A DNA stretch of 64,000 nucleotides from Lingula anatina. Taxonomy: Eukaryota; Brachiopoda; Lingulata; Lingulida; Lingulidae. Under the pieces are notes generated by a model. It made no database searches. It worked only from the letters and a program-made list of their open reading frames with translations, and was not told the origin of the DNA. Shown here piece by piece: positions 19,165 to 31,616 of this stretch. The position numbers and the translations under genes are program-made. Each line of letters opens with the position of its first letter. The stretch's first letter is position 1. Location of the stretch: the NCBI RefSeq assembly GCF_001039355.2, contig NW_019775522.1, positions 230,498 to 294,497 of the forward strand, in the 5' to 3' direction.

Positions 19165-22100
19165 GTAAGTAAAAAGTATATAAATCAGACGCACATCAGA
19201 GGATCCGGCGGGTAGGTGCCGGCCTGTAGCCCTGAACTTCGAGTCCCGCACTTCCCACCTAAATAAGTAAAGACCAGCAAGACCAGACAAGACCAGCAAA
19301 GCAATGAAAGAAAAAAAAAACATCATACGTATAATTAAAAGTAATTCCCAATTATCTTCTCCTTGTGTTTTGTCTACTCCTAGTGTCTACGTCCCTCTGT
19401 CAAGTGCAATGCACCACCAGTGCACCGCGTGGTGACATTTCTTTTAAATAAGCAGGACCAAAGGAATGGAATTTATTACCACTGGAATTCCGATCAATTG
19501 GGTCTACCAAACATTAAAAAAATTATTGAAGAAACTTTTTTTGATTACTCGACTTTTAAATTGATTTTACAAATTTTATAGAAATTTCATTTTTGCACTG
19601 TAAGAAATAAGGCCGTTCTACCTATAATCTTTTTTTGTGTGCAAATAAGGCTGTTATTTATCTAGAATTGATTATATTTTCTTTAAAAAAAACATATTTT
19701 AGTTATGTACTGTAAGTGCTTTTAGGTGAGAATCCGTATGTTTTATCTAGAATACTTTTAATCTTTTTGCCTTTAAGCTCTGTAATATTTCATTTATCTA
19801 TTCCTACTACTTGATTTCTTAAGTATTGTTTTATGTATATGTAAAGTCTTCTGAACATGTTATAATGGATTTTAGACTCAAAATAAATATATTATTTATT
19901 AGTTATTTACTATTAACTCATCTCACACTCGAGTCTCAGTTGCTTATTTGCAAGTATAGAAAATAGTACAGATGATGTGTATCCAGCGATGGATATGTTC
20001 TGATATAGTTTTCAAAAGAAGGATCTCGATGGTCTATAAGGAGATGTGAGAAAAACATTTCCTCCAGCAACCAGGTGGCAATCATTTAGTGGGGCGTTCT
20101 TTTATTTCGTTTGCACCGTTGCAAATGCAAATGATATTGCGATTTATCCTTTGAGTATAACCTATCAAGTATCGAACGAAATGTTTTTTTTCTTATTTTC
20201 ATTTTAACACCTACCTTTTCTCCCTTTATTCTTTGGCTAAATGCTTCTTTCAATGTTTTCTGCCAAATGATCACTCGAACAAAATATTAGCAAGCATGTT
20301 GAACGAGTTATGTAATTTATAGAGGATAGAACAGATTATATTAAGGACACCAGTGAAAGTGCACCAAGTCCTTATGCCTGGTAAACTACCATCACCATTA
20401 ATTATAATTATGTTAAGCAGTTTTTGCTAATATATCCCCTAGGAATGTTTTTTTTTTACTTTTATCAAATAACATAAAAGTTTTATTTTATATTGCCCCA
20501 ATTTTTCACTTCCCAATACTTAACGTAATGATATTCTCGCTAGCGTCCGTCATCTTACGAAAATCGAATCGCAACAATTTTCATTCAGATGTGATTGCAA
20601 ATTTGGAAGAATTTCCATAAAATATTAGATAGGCCTACATGCATATACATTATAAAGATAAGTATTTTATAGTACAAAGTAACACGAAAAGGTCATCTAC
20701 AAGCTGTTGTTGGCTCATAATTACCCTCCTCTTTTCAGACGAGGGATGGGTTTGAAGAAGCGTGTTCTACTGTGCAGTGCAGCGCGGGCTCTCGATGTCG
20801 TGTTGATTGTGACACAGGAGAACCGATCTGCGTAGGTTTGTACAGCATCTTAAAGCACACCAAGAATCCGAAACATGTTTAACAGAGTGTTTGTAGTCCG
20901 CAAGTACACACACTGGGCAATAGAAGTGTCACCCTCTGAATTAGAGTAGAATGTCAGAATATCGATACAGTTGAATTGTTCAGTCAGAACTCTTTCTTTT
21001 GTGAAATTTGATGTTAATAAAATAATACCAGAAGCATATCATTCCACAGTCATTTATCTCCCCCAAAGTATTGGCTCAGTAGGGGCGACACTTCTATTGT
21101 CCACTGTGTGTAGAATAGACATTCAAAAAAAGAAAAAAAATAACGCTTTCATTCTATAGTACATGTATGACTCAAGAATTATTCGTGGAGGTTCAATTAA
21201 TGAGATATTATTTTTTTTAATAAAGAGATTGCTGAGGTTTCAGGAAAACACTTACTTTATCCAAGCGAAGTATTTTGTACTTATTTTGAACTAAAGTAGA
21301 TTGATTTTTGGCCTTTCCTACCAATTACCGGACCCCGGGTAATTTTTATACAACTCTTGGTACATGTATATTCCCAGAAAAATTTAAGAAAAACTACTCA
21401 ATCATAGGTTGTCGCATGGCTTATTCGATTCGGCTCTCTGATATTGTTTAGCTTTTTTAAATGGATCGTATATAGGCGTGTAGGAATATTAATGTTAAAA
21501 AACATGAAGTTAAAAAATGTATACTATTAGTTCTTCTTTTACCTTAATGTATATATACGGTAGATGTAGAATGGAAGGGGGCATTGCATTTGAATTGTAT
21601 GTCCCCCTAAGAATTATTAATTATAATTAAAATGTATGCATAGGACATCCAAAAGAAAATTTTAAAAGAAGTTGGTAAATAAGATAAGAAAAAAAGATTA
21701 CATAGAAGACATACAAAATTAAGTTACTTATGGAGTGATATTCCATACCCCTGTAGATTAAATACACTGAAATACTACGTGTAATGTCCGCAACACAGGG
21801 ACTGACTGATTAAGCCCCTTTTACACTAGTCGGCGTCATTTCTGCATCCCGTAGTACGATACTGTTTGAGAGTAAAAAAAAAAAAAACTTTACGTGCTGA
21901 CAGCTGGCTGATCACTGAGCATTCATTCTGCAACCAAAGCGATGCTTGTGGCTCCTTTCTACGAACACAGCGATGCCAGTTCCATGGTCGCAAAAATGAC
22001 ACAGGAAGACCGCTGTCCAGTGTACCAGTGTAAAGGGGGGTTTACGACTGCCCTGTGGAAGACAAATTAATCAGAAAATTCATTTACAACTGAAATGACG

Positions 22101-25100
22101 AGAGTCACTATGCCTTGCTGATATTAACATGTTTTATATTCTAGGGAGTTCAGCGTATTGTGATGAGATGCCGGTTTCTAATATCGTCTACATTTCGTTG
22201 GCTGGTGGTTTGATTGGGGTGCAGAAAAGCGGGCCAGTAAGTAAACATACATACACTTTTACCACAAAGAGGAGACCAAATTTTTGACAACCAAGGAAAA
22301 TAAATGAGAAAAATAAATAAATTGGGAAAAATGTAAATTTTGCAGATACTGTACATTTTTACATCATAAATTATCAAAGGCCCCGTCACACTTATTAGGA
22401 ATCAGCAGCAACCAAGCAGAACAAGCCGGAATGAAGAATTTTCAAAATTCGTACTACATTCGGGAAGAAATTTCAAATTGACCTTAATTCATGTAAGAAT
22501 GCCTTTGGAATACTTAGAATGTGCTTGAATCCGCCTGGAATGATTCGCGCACATTTCGGCTGTATTAGCTCTCAAATGCAGCACGAATGTAGTTGGAAAA
22601 TTAGAAAATTAAACGGGACTTACCTGTAAGGTGAAGTTTGATTGTAATTCTACCACCCGAAAGTCGATAATGTTGTCAGAATGCAGTCAGAATATTTAGA
22701 TTACATTTCGAATGCCGTACGAGTGTAGTTCGATTGCTGGCTGAAATAGGATTTCGGCAGCCATCGAGATACAATCGAGTTGCATTTCGGCTCTTTCTAG
22801 CTGTCTTGCCATTTCGGTTCTCTCTCGAACGCGATCAGAATGTTTCGAATGTTGTCGGAATGCCCTTATAATATTTAGAATTAGGTCATAGTGCAGTTAG
22901 AATACTATTCAAATGGCATTCGATAATTTTTCTCTGGGAATGCACTTCAAAAGTTTTAACATGAGCAAAGCATTCGGGCCGGCCACACGAATGTAAAAAT
23001 ATTTGGAATGCACTCGGAATTTTTAGAATGCTCTTGCTCGTTCCGCCTCCAGTGTGACGGGGTGAACATTCCTTTTTTTAGCACCAAAACTGAAAAGCAA
23101 AGAGTAGTTCTATTCTATACATAAAACGCAATTCAAATGCTCCACAGAAATACATTACAATGATTGTAAAATTATGTGTCTGAAATATTGATAGTTTTAC
23201 CCACTGAAAATATAGAGTCATTATCTTTATTGCAGTCTTTCATTTACAACAAACTGCAGCACAGCACCGGAATGAGAATCGAATATGGCGGAATAATACG
23301 AGCTGCAATTAAATGCAAAAGATGTGGGTCTCTCTTCTACTTTTATATTAACGGAGCTCATTGTGCGAGCCCTGGGCCCATCATGTTTTTCGAATATCAC
23401 GATGCAAGTCGACACAGATTGGAACATGGCTCGCGTAAGTGTAGAACGTAGTAGTTGTAGTTTATGTTGGCAACATAAACAGCAAATCGTAATGTACAAT
23501 AAAAATGCACATGAACGTACACAGAGCTTATATTATCATTTCCCAATCTATCTCTGCAGATTCCAATACACTTATTATATATTTAAAAGTTTTACACAGA
23601 GGTTCCATAGAAAATTGAGAGGGCCATCTATAACCCCCCCCCCCCCACACACACACACACACACACACACACATCCTCCCTTCTCTGGGATATAGTTTTT
23701 TATATTTGCGCCCTTTAAGCAGTCCTGACATTGGCAAACCTCAATTAAATAAATGCGGTTAGGAGAAGCGTTGCGTACACCCAGAGGAGTTTCGACAGCC
23801 ACCATATCCATAGCTCCTACATTGCCTAAACAATTGCCCCTAGCCCATCGCCGGTAACAATGCCACTTCAAATCGTACTCATAAATTATATCAGCAATCA
23901 AAAGATGAACAACAACATGCTGGCTGTTTGATACTAGCTGAACCATCTTTGGCATGCATCTGTTTCTAGTGTCCGGGATCTGTTGGAACGTTCCTGCCGG
24001 CATTGTCACCATTCAAATCAATGTCATGAACACAAGTGGGAACGGAACAGGAAGTATTGGTGGGGTATCGTACCATTATTTAAAATTCGAGGAAATAGAA
24101 GCCAACCCTGGACAATGTGAGTATAATTATTATCACAAATTCTGACAAACCGATTGACTGTTTGGATCCCTGGTTAAAGATAGAGACCGACTTGCGACAT
24201 TTCTGACATATAATCATAAAATTATAAAATTTGTCTTGCCATTCTAAGCCATGTCGATGTCATATAAATAAACTACATTTCAGCGCAATGTGAAACACAG
24301 ACAGTTTTCAACATAAGGGAATATGCGCTGCAACACAGCAAACACGTCAAAGATGAAAACGTCTACATGGTAATGATTATTCTTACTCTGACGAAGAAGG
24401 GAAAATACGCCACAAAATCCCCTTTCGAGTTTTACATTTCGTATATAAGACTATTTATGAGTCTCTGGGTAATTGGAAACGGTGGCCGTTGCATTGTGTT
24501 AATATTTTTCATCTAAATAATTCAATCAAAATACAGTGGAAATGGATATTTACAAAATGGTGTCTTTTTTACATTACTGCCTTTTTTAATTTTTTCCTTT
24601 GCAATTTTCCATCAATTTCCTGTGTTCCTTACATATTTACAGTACATATTTCGAATAAAGAACACTTTGTAATGAAGACCTCTTCTGTTTGGCACATTTC
24701 AGAGTGGAACGTACTTAAAACGAATCTCGAACACCGCCCTGGCAGTCTACTGGACGGGAAATCTGCATGGAACAGGAGCAAACTGCGCCAGATGGTACTT
24801 CAAGTTCAATGGCGTAGAGTGCTCCGATCCCGGTACGATAGATGGTGCTCTGTACATGGCAAATGACGTAGTATCTAACACCAACAGGACTTTTGAGTGT
24901 GAGTAGAATTGATTGAGGCAAACTTGATTAATATTCTATCATTTAAAATGAATGCATGTATCAATTTTAACGAAATAATGACCAGTGTAAGAGACAGCTA
25001 GAAATTTATATTTTCGGTCTAACCGCGCCAATTTACATATGATAACATTTCCAGTTTCCGGTATATGCAAAGGAATCCCCGCAGGAGCAGTAAATATATC

Positions 25101-27170
25101 TTTCCACTGCGGAAAGTGCCCTTGGAACATCACCTCTAGCGGTGACCCGTCAACTGGCTGGATGACAGTGTCCAGAATAAGAGTGGAGGAAACCAGGCTG
25201 GCTTTAGATATAAGTGCACGTGAGTCTTAATTATTACTTTAGCCACGCCTCACCCATTTTGGCCAATTTATAAGCTAGGAAAATTAATCAACAATAATTT
25301 TGACAGCTGCATTGATTTTCAGTTGCACTGGTTTATCCAGGAGTCCATTGAAGGAAACGGGGGCGAGGGGCACAACTATTTTTTTTTTTTTAAACGTTTA
25401 CAATAATTCAAAGTGGGGCACGTGCATCAAGATTTTTTGCCGTAATATGAAGGACAGAGGGGTAGAAATTGCTTAGGTTTTGTCTCCTTTCGATCGCATG
25501 TTATTCGGTATTTCAAGAAGGGAGAAAGTGGCAAAGCGGGTACCTGAAAGGCGAAGGGTTCCTGCACGTGCCCGCTGCGACCTTCTGTGGATCTGTTAAT
25601 GTGAATATGATCGCTTGCATTTCATCAAAGTTCGGTAGAAATGCATGTACATGTACCTTCCTATAATATCACTTATTCTGGCAAATAACACATCTTGATG
25701 TACATTTTTCTTATGAAGATTTAAAATCGTTATTTCTTAGTCTCAGGCCCTGCAGGAAACACAGCTACTAGAATCCCAATCTTCAACCGACAATATTGGT
25801 GGTGGCCAGCCCAAAACATCAGTTTGAACACTGGAACACTTTACGTAAGTCCCTTTTTATATTACCGACATATTGATACATCAGTAATGTAATACAAAAA
25901 ACATAGGCATACATAGGCATTGGCATACAAAAAACAAGGATACACACAAAGCCTTTTTTTTTGGGGGGGGGCATGAATTTTCCGGCTGATAATAGTCCAT
26001 CAACATGTTATGTATCTAGTGCACATGTTAGCTGTTTGATACCCCCCTCTGAAATAATACACAAAATGAAACTTAAAGCGCCGCTTGCAATCTTATTGAT
26101 GTCATCAAAACATCTGATATTTGTAAGAAGCTCTACGTTGATTATTTCTGAAAAATGAAATGACTGCGGGCGGCCATTGTGGGTTTCTCAAGTGGCATCT
26201 ATCTGATTCTTAACACTAAAAGTGTGAATGAACACAGGCCACAAATGCATAATTAGTTAGAAAGTGTGGCACGATAGATGGCGCTTTGTACATGGCAAAT
26301 GACGCAGTCTCTAAGACCAACAGGACTTTTGAAGTTCATGTATGCTGGGTTCTAATTTTTGATTGAAACTGGTGGTCAGTTTGGATATTTCATATTTTCT
26401 TTAATGGTGTTCTTTGGGATGTTATATTGTATTGTATCATATTATATTGCCTGGGCTACACAGTACATACGAAATATTTGATTTTTCAGACTGTGACATA
26501 CAGTAAGAAGTCTGGGGTCAGTGGGATAAAGGTACTTTGGTCAGGAAATGCCCAAGAATTTTTTGTCCCCTTTAGTTGTTCACGATGGTACTTCACCTTC
26601 AACGATTACGAATGTAGCAACCCACAGACAATTGAGAGTTGGAAGCTTAATAGGTACTATGAAGCCAGCGAACTCGTCTATTTTAACGACCCATTTACAG
26701 GTATGTTTTTTTCTCGCTGCATGCACTCTACAATTTTTCCAGAGTTTCGCGGTGATAAATTACACTCCTCGTTCTTTTTTCTCCTCTGCTTTTGGTCAGA
26801 CGCTGGTTTTGTTATAGAACAATTTAATAACCGACATACGCAATTTCGTCACATTTTTTTTGACACAGATTTGTTGACTCAGAAAAGACATCCCACAGAT
26901 CCATATAGCTTCAACGTATACTCAAATTCCACACACACACACACATACACACATACACACACACACAAAATAGAACTTTATTTAATGCATTGTACATATA
27001 CTCGCGTTACGGACTTTGCAGTTCAAGGCACTTGTCAGGGCGTATCAGCCGGTGACGTCACCGTAGCGTTGAAGGTCGGTGTTTGCTCCAATACCAACGC
27101 AGAACAGGAAATCTTGACCTCCTGGGGGACAAAGACCTCGCTCATGATTGAAGAAACATTCCATGGATAA
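18872..27170 (+). CDS. Gene B: secreted PAN - follistatin-like - three CTHRC1-like domain protein
   Basis: Eleven exons: 18872-19164, 20739-20835, 22145-22236, 23236-23434, 23970-24116, 24284-24369, 24703-24898, 25055-25219, 25741-25844, 26490-26700, 27022-27170 (TAA). Exons 2-11 have the same length and phase as gene A. Expected length is about 580 aa. Exon 1 encodes a classical signal peptide (MVPRQLLLIYVAASLVRSNA) and a PAN/apple-like domain with KLECTGKCEETHGCAAVVF and a HTCDML motif, but the two are in different frames (see the finding at 18931-18950). Differences from A are spread over coding and intron sequence, so these are true paralogs rather than alleles. PAN domains bind proteins or sugars; an extracellular adhesion or recognition role is inference. 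Confidence 0.82.
19185..19320 (+). repeat. Possible tRNA-derived SINE with A tail
   Basis: Contains CTTCGAGTCCC, close to the Pol III B box, preceded by GTAGGTGCCGGCC and followed by (GACCAGCAA)-type repeats and an A run at 19311-19320. The A box is not convincing. It lies in intron 1 of gene B. Confidence 0.3.
20739..20835 (+). CDS. Gene B exon 2: follistatin-like Cys-rich segment
   Basis: Same as the gene A exon at 178-274, with two residue changes at the start (DGFEEA against DVFEEV). The later donor (CGTAG|gtttgt) is needed for phase into exon 3. Confidence 0.7.
20909..21112. mobile_element. Tc1-derived MITE in gene B intron 2
   Basis: The ends CACACACTGGGCAATAGAAG and CTATTGTCCACTGTGTG match the termini of the Tc1 element at 13916-15450. 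Inner pieces (TATCGATACAGTTGAATTG; TTTATCTCCCCCAAAGTATT) also match its two ends. It is an internal-deletion derivative flanked by TA. Gene A intron 2 (around 340-360) lacks it, so it moved after the duplication. Confidence 0.8.
21813..22045. mobile_element. MITE-like element, family 1 (intron of gene B)
   Basis: Orthologous to 1042-1266. Ends AAGCCCCTTTTACACTAG and CAGTGTAAAGGGGGG. Confidence 0.65.
22145..24116 (+). CDS. Gene B module 1
   Basis: Exons 22145-22236, 23236-23434 and 23970-24116, phases 1>0, 0>1, 1>1. The linker reads YCDEMPVSNIVYISLAGG. The domain has KCKRCGSLFYFYINGAHC and SGICWNVPAGIVTIQINV. The linker exon differs from A at several non-synonymous sites, whereas its splice sites are conserved. 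Confidence 0.8.
22381..23062. mobile_element. Intact copy of the CCCCGTCACAC inverted-repeat element
   Basis: Ends CCCCGTCACACT and AGTGTGACGGGG. The interior is built of GAATG/CATTC-type units. It occupies the same intron position as the split copy in gene A. Confidence 0.65.
24284..25219 (+). CDS. Gene B module 2
   Basis: Exons 24284-24369, 24703-24898 and 25055-25219. Carries ANCARWYFKFNGVECSDPG and DPSTGWMTVSRIRVEETRL, identical to A in the core motifs. Changes cluster in the linker (IREYALQHSKHV against IREYVLRHSIHV). Confidence 0.87.
25741..27170 (+). CDS. Gene B module 3 and C-terminus
   Basis: Exons 25741-25844, 26490-26700 and 27022-27170. Carries SCSRWYFTFNDYECSNPQ, GTCQGVSAGDVTVALKVG and the conserved C-terminus MIEETFHG. 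The intron before the last exon happens to be open in frame, so an intron-retention product would extend uninterrupted; the AG/GT borders and the gene A match support splicing. Confidence 0.86.
26271..26332 (+). pseudogene. Stray copy of part of the module 2 exon in intron 9 of gene B
   Basis: The stretch from CGATAGATGGCGCTTTGTAC to CAGGACTTTTGA repeats the end of exon 11315-11510 / 24703-24898. The gene A intron has only TGGGCCAAG at this place. No acceptor precedes it and it is not expected to be spliced. Its substitutions are a mosaic of A-like and B-like bases. Confidence 0.8.
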
Positions 27171-27750
27171 CAAAACAAACTTTCTGACTTTTTCATGTGA
27201 CCAGGTCGGTGTGTGGAAAGTCACGACATATAGAGAGCTGTTGCTCTAAACATTAGCCGATTTTAATTTTTTTAAAGAATTCATTTCTTAAAAGAAATAA
27301 TTTTAGAATGTCAACGCCTGATATACAACTTCAGGGTTTTCAACTTTTTCATGAGTTAGCATATATGAAAAACGGTATACGAGCCATACTAACGTGTGTG
27401 TGTGTGTGTGTGTGTGTGTCTGTGTGTGTGTGTTGTCGACTCTTATGTTTTTGGTTACCTAACATATTGGTATTGTTTTTGGCACAAGTATATGATGATC
27501 TTATGAAATATAGGAGAATTGCAAACTAATAAGTTATTTTGATTCCTCTTTTTGTGTGTGTTTGTGTGTGTGTTACGAAGATAACGTAGGAAGAAAGACA
27601 ACAAGTATTTAAAATCAGCTTTTGATTAATGTGTAAAAACAAGATTTGGTCGACCATGTGTTTGTGAGATGTCGAATAAGGTTTGCATCCAAATGCTGTT
27701 CACTAATGCTATATTGGTTGTTTGTGACTATTCGTATATTCGTAGCTGTT

Positions 27751-27947
27751 TACGCCTCCCTTACACTGGACAGCGTAATGCAGCCCTGTTTGAGAGTAAA
27801 ATAAATACTATTTTACGTGACGACAACTGGCTAACAACTGGCCAACCAAAGCAACGCTTGAGCCTCCTTTTTACGATCAATACGATGCCTGTTCCAAGGT
27901 CGCACAAAGGACGCAAAAAGGACGCCGTCAAGTGAAAATGTTTTTTA
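27751..27947. mobile_element. MITE-like element, family 1
   Basis: Ends ACGCCTCCCTTACACTGGAC and GACGCCGTCAAGTGAAAATG. Shorter than the intronic copies. The near-identical copy at 31420-31616 belongs to the second haplotype segment. Confidence 0.55.
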
Positions 27948-28709
27948 CTGGTACATATATGTGCGTAATGTTAGGAATTGACACGATCTCGTCGTACTTT
28001 GGTGGTAAATGTAATGTAAACGTGGGAGAACGATGTAACAGGCTGTAGGAAGAGCAATGTAAGAGGATGAAGGGAGAGGAAGAAAATATAGATAAGGTAG
28101 TTAGCGAGTAACAATAAAGAATATGGAGGAACATGAAAGTTGTTTAGTTCTTACCTCGCGTAATCATTATGATAAAGTCAATACCTTCGTCACATGTGCT
28201 TTACAATACTGGCGTACGCGCACAAGGATTTTTGCTTTTGGAAAACAAAGTACAGTGTATATAATGCGATTGTTTATAAACCTTAGTCGAACTTTCTTCG
28301 TTTTACGTCCTGAGTGGATCCGTTAGTTGCTCAAATTACTAGCTGTGCATACTTTAAAACTTGCAATTTCAAGATTACCCGCAGAAACCACAGGACATCA
28401 CATATAACAATGGGAATTACTTTTTCGATTATTTCAAACAGCCCTATCTCTTGTCCAAATCATTATCTGTGAAATAAATAAAAACAGTTTCGTTCATCCA
28501 GTAAAATTGTAAAACGCGATGTGTGTCTGCAGCACGCCGCTTGCTGGCGCCCTCCTGTCGTACGGGACGGTGTTTAACTGCTGTAGTTGAGACCACCGCA
28601 ATTTTGAACTTAAAACGAAACAAAAATCCTCGGATATTTGGACAGGAGTGAAATTGGAATATATTGCAATCTGTTATTTTGGTGGCTAACAAGTTTTTTC
28701 ACTCTGTTA

Positions 28710-28711
<2 letters not shown>

Positions 28712-28782
<71 letters not shown>
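28712..28782. repeat. (GT)n(GA)n compound microsatellite
   Basis: (GT)n followed directly by (GA)n. In the second segment copy the same microsatellite is split by the 25-N gap at 32470-32494, with one copy on each side. Confidence 0.9.
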
Positions 28783-28786
<4 letters not shown>

Positions 28787-29685
28787 GCGTGGTCCACTGC
28801 ATTTATTGGATGAAATAACAAAAGTTTTTTTTAGTTGGCTGTCTCTAAATGATTTCGCAAAGTTTGGGACCCTTTCTAAACCTAGACAACGCTATACGGC
28901 CTAGGCAAGAAATAAATCGTCCTTTTTATATAAAATAATACCCGGCTGTCACCTGCCCCATCAATATGAAAAAGGTTTGTCGATAGAATGTTATCTTTTT
29001 CGCCTTCTGTCTTATTGACAGATATCTCAATCAAATATTTGATTAACATAAAACATTGTTTGTTAATGTTAAGTGACGGGCTTAGATCCCACTTAATCTC
29101 AAGTACATATCTTTGGCACATCTTATTGTACACATTTTCCAAGAGAAAATACTACATGGCCAACAGTAGACTATTGCGTTACTACTAACAGCAGAGGACG
29201 TGTGAAGATAAACGATGTATGTATGACAATAAATATGACTTCAGTTTATAATGTCGTATATAAAGGTACTGTGATATTGTATTCGTGGTTACGTCATTAT
29301 ACTTTGCATTTCTATGTTTTGCAAGTATTTTTATTACTTGTTAAATGAGTTGATCAACAAAGCTGTTTATCATTATTTGCCAGCGGTGATTTAAGGTTAG
29401 ATCGGCAACATTCATAAATTATATTCTAGTCATGATCCAAAGATAATGAAACGTACTTCGGAAGAGGGCGTGTTTTTACTCAGGGAGTACTTGGTTTGAA
29501 AAATATCACGCATATTCGTTTACGTATATGATTTGGGTCAATACAGAGTCTTTTTCAACGAGAGAAAAATTTATATATGAGAAGCTGAGAAAAACTTATA
29601 ATTTCCAGTTGTGACAGAGGTACATGTAAGTACAAATGCAACATGTTTCTTCAGAAGTTAACTTTCGACCGAATTGAAGTTTTGT

Positions 29686-29688
<3 letters not shown>

Positions 29689-29723
<35 letters not shown>
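29689..29723. repeat. (CT)n microsatellite
   Basis: CT repeat, shorter in the second segment copy (33030-33049), another length difference between probable alleles. Confidence 0.85.
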
Positions 29724-29725
<2 letters not shown>

Positions 29726-29986
29726 GCACACATACACACACATTAACAGACAAACACATATACAAACATGCACACGCACAAAGAAATTACTTCTATAAAC
29801 AGTTTTTGAAAACAAGATCACGATTTATGACTTTAAAAGCCCTTTCTTTTACTTTATAATATTAAATTTTAATGTCATGTTAATTTCCACATTGTAATGA
29901 ATACAACAATTACGATATTCGATATCAAATAATCTAAACGTAATCATTTTCATATTCTAACTTCCATACTACTAGACAGACGTAAA

Positions 29987-30071
29987 ATGAGGGACGCTGT
30001 GATTCTAGGCGTTTTCTGTGTTTTCATGTTATCTACCGTCATCTCCAAGCCAGCAGCGGATCATAACGGTG
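29987..30071 (+). CDS. Signal-peptide exon of the small secreted Cys protein, copy 1
   Basis: ATG 29987 opens 28 codons (MRDAVILGVFCVFMLSTVIS, then KPAADHNG) and ends at donor GGTG|gtaagc, phase 1. Compared with copy 2 at 33311 the encoded changes fall after the signal peptide (AADHNG against ASDHTG). No second exon follows before the N at 31063, so this is either an allele whose 3' part was lost in assembly or a truncated duplicate. Confidence 0.6.
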
Positions 30072-30197
30072 GTAAGCAAATTTGAGTTTTTATCTATTTT
30101 TTGACATTTAAAAAAAGATAACATGGACATGTACAAAACTGCTAACATTTGTGTAACTCAGTCTATACCTGCCTATTTGTTCAACTTTCACATTCAG

Positions 30198-30276
30198 GTA
30201 CATGTGTTAGTTCTACTGGAATTTTTTTGTCCCAATAAACAAACCGCTTTTGTACATGTGGTGGAAAAAAGAGGGC
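30198..30276 (+). other. Candidate cassette exon, copy 1
   Basis: Preceded by TTTCACATTCAG. Read in the phase left by the signal-peptide exon it gives TCVSSTGIF and then PNKQTAFVHVVEK if one T of a 7-T run is discounted. As it stands the frame runs into a stop. No clear donor. Confidence 0.25.
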
Positions 30277-30355
30277 ATAGCCCCCCTCTCTCCCTCCCCG
30301 CTCCCTCTCTCTCTTTCTGCTTGTGTGCGTGTGTGTGCGCGTGCGTGTTAAGGTG

Positions 30356-30396
<41 letters not shown>

Positions 30397-31419
30397 TCGT
30401 GTGTGTTTGCTTGCGTGTTAAGGTGTTTCTGTGTGTTTGTGTGTGTGTATTTGTGTTACCTCTGGTTGTGTCATAAATAGAAATAACAGAAAGAACATTT
30501 GTGAACTCTCGTCCTAGGGCAGTACATTTGCAATTGCGTGCGTGAGTACATTAAGTTACCACAGTATGTCCTGTCGCTGTTGCAATAAATCTTCGTGCCA
30601 CGAGATCAGGGAAAGTCATCATTCTCCGGGCGTCCAGAAGGTGTGACAACATGATTTATTCGAAAACGTTTTAGGGGCAGATAAAGACGATAACCACTAT
30701 AGATGGATCCAAACTTCCACAGCATTTTTCCTCTCCTCTTCATCACCTTTGCAAATTGAAATGGGGGTTTATGTCTTGGTCACTTCCAAAAATGAGTAGG
30801 CTACTACACCAGTAGCCCTAATGCATGTACAGTACATGTATATGGATTACATCTGTATTACGAGTGCATGTTTCGCTTGCTCGTTACTGCTAAGAGCCTA
30901 AAATTAAACCCATTTCATTTAAAATTTCGAGGGTTAGGAGAGAGATTGGGTCCTTCCAGTAGTCAAAGTTTGTATGTACAAGTGCCAGCAACAGTGGTCT
31001 TATGAGACAACCGATTTTTAAATAAAAACACGTGTGTGTGTGTGTGTGTGTGTGTGCTCTTGTNGTGTCTGTGTGTGTGTGTTGTCGACTCTTATGTTTT
31101 TGGTTACCTAACATATTGGTATTGTTTTTGGCACAAGTATATGATGATCTTATGAAATATAGGAGAATTGCAAACTAATAAGTTATTTTGATTCCTCTTT
31201 TTTTTTTGTGTGTGTGTGTGTGTGTGTGTTTGTGTGTGTGTTACGAAGATAACGTAGGAAGAAAGACAACAAGTATTTAAAATCAGCTTTTGATTAATGT
31301 GTAAAAACAAGATTTGGTCGACCATGTGTTTGTGAGATGTCGAATAAGGTTTGCATCCAAATGCTGTTCACTAATGCTATATTGGTTGTTTGTGACTATT
31401 CGTATATTCGTAGCTGTTT

Positions 31420-31616
31420 GAGCCTCCCTTACACTGGACAGCGTAATGCAGCCCTGTTTGAGAGTAAAATAAACACTATTTTACGTGACGACAACTGGCT
31501 AACAACTGGCCAACCAAAGCAACGCTTGTGCCTCCTTTTTACGATCAATACGATGCCTGTTCCAAGGTCGCACAAAGGACGCAAAAAGGACGCCGTCAAG
31601 TGAAAATGTTTTTTAC
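31420..31616. mobile_element. MITE-like element, family 1, second haplotype copy
   Basis: Near-identical to 27751-27947. Confidence 0.55.

Larger units (their letters stand above)
27397..31062. repeat. Copy 1 of an N-joined duplicated segment (probable haplotype copy)
   Basis: From the (GT)n at 27397 through to the (GT)n ending at the N at 31063, this segment recurs at 31064-34291 with small indels and one deletion of about 470 bp (copy 1 bases about 28865-29330 are missing at 32666). Identity is high in non-coding sequence too, as expected for alleles. Confidence 0.75.

Noticed and set aside
26427-27170. 247-codon continuous frame joining the last two exons of gene B
   Set aside because: The intron is open by chance. 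Gene A has the same exons with a non-open intron, and the splice borders are conserved.
30123-30476. 117-codon frame rich in Val-Cys repeats
   Set aside because: Mostly translation of (GT)n microsatellite. Only its short 5' part is discussed as a candidate exon.
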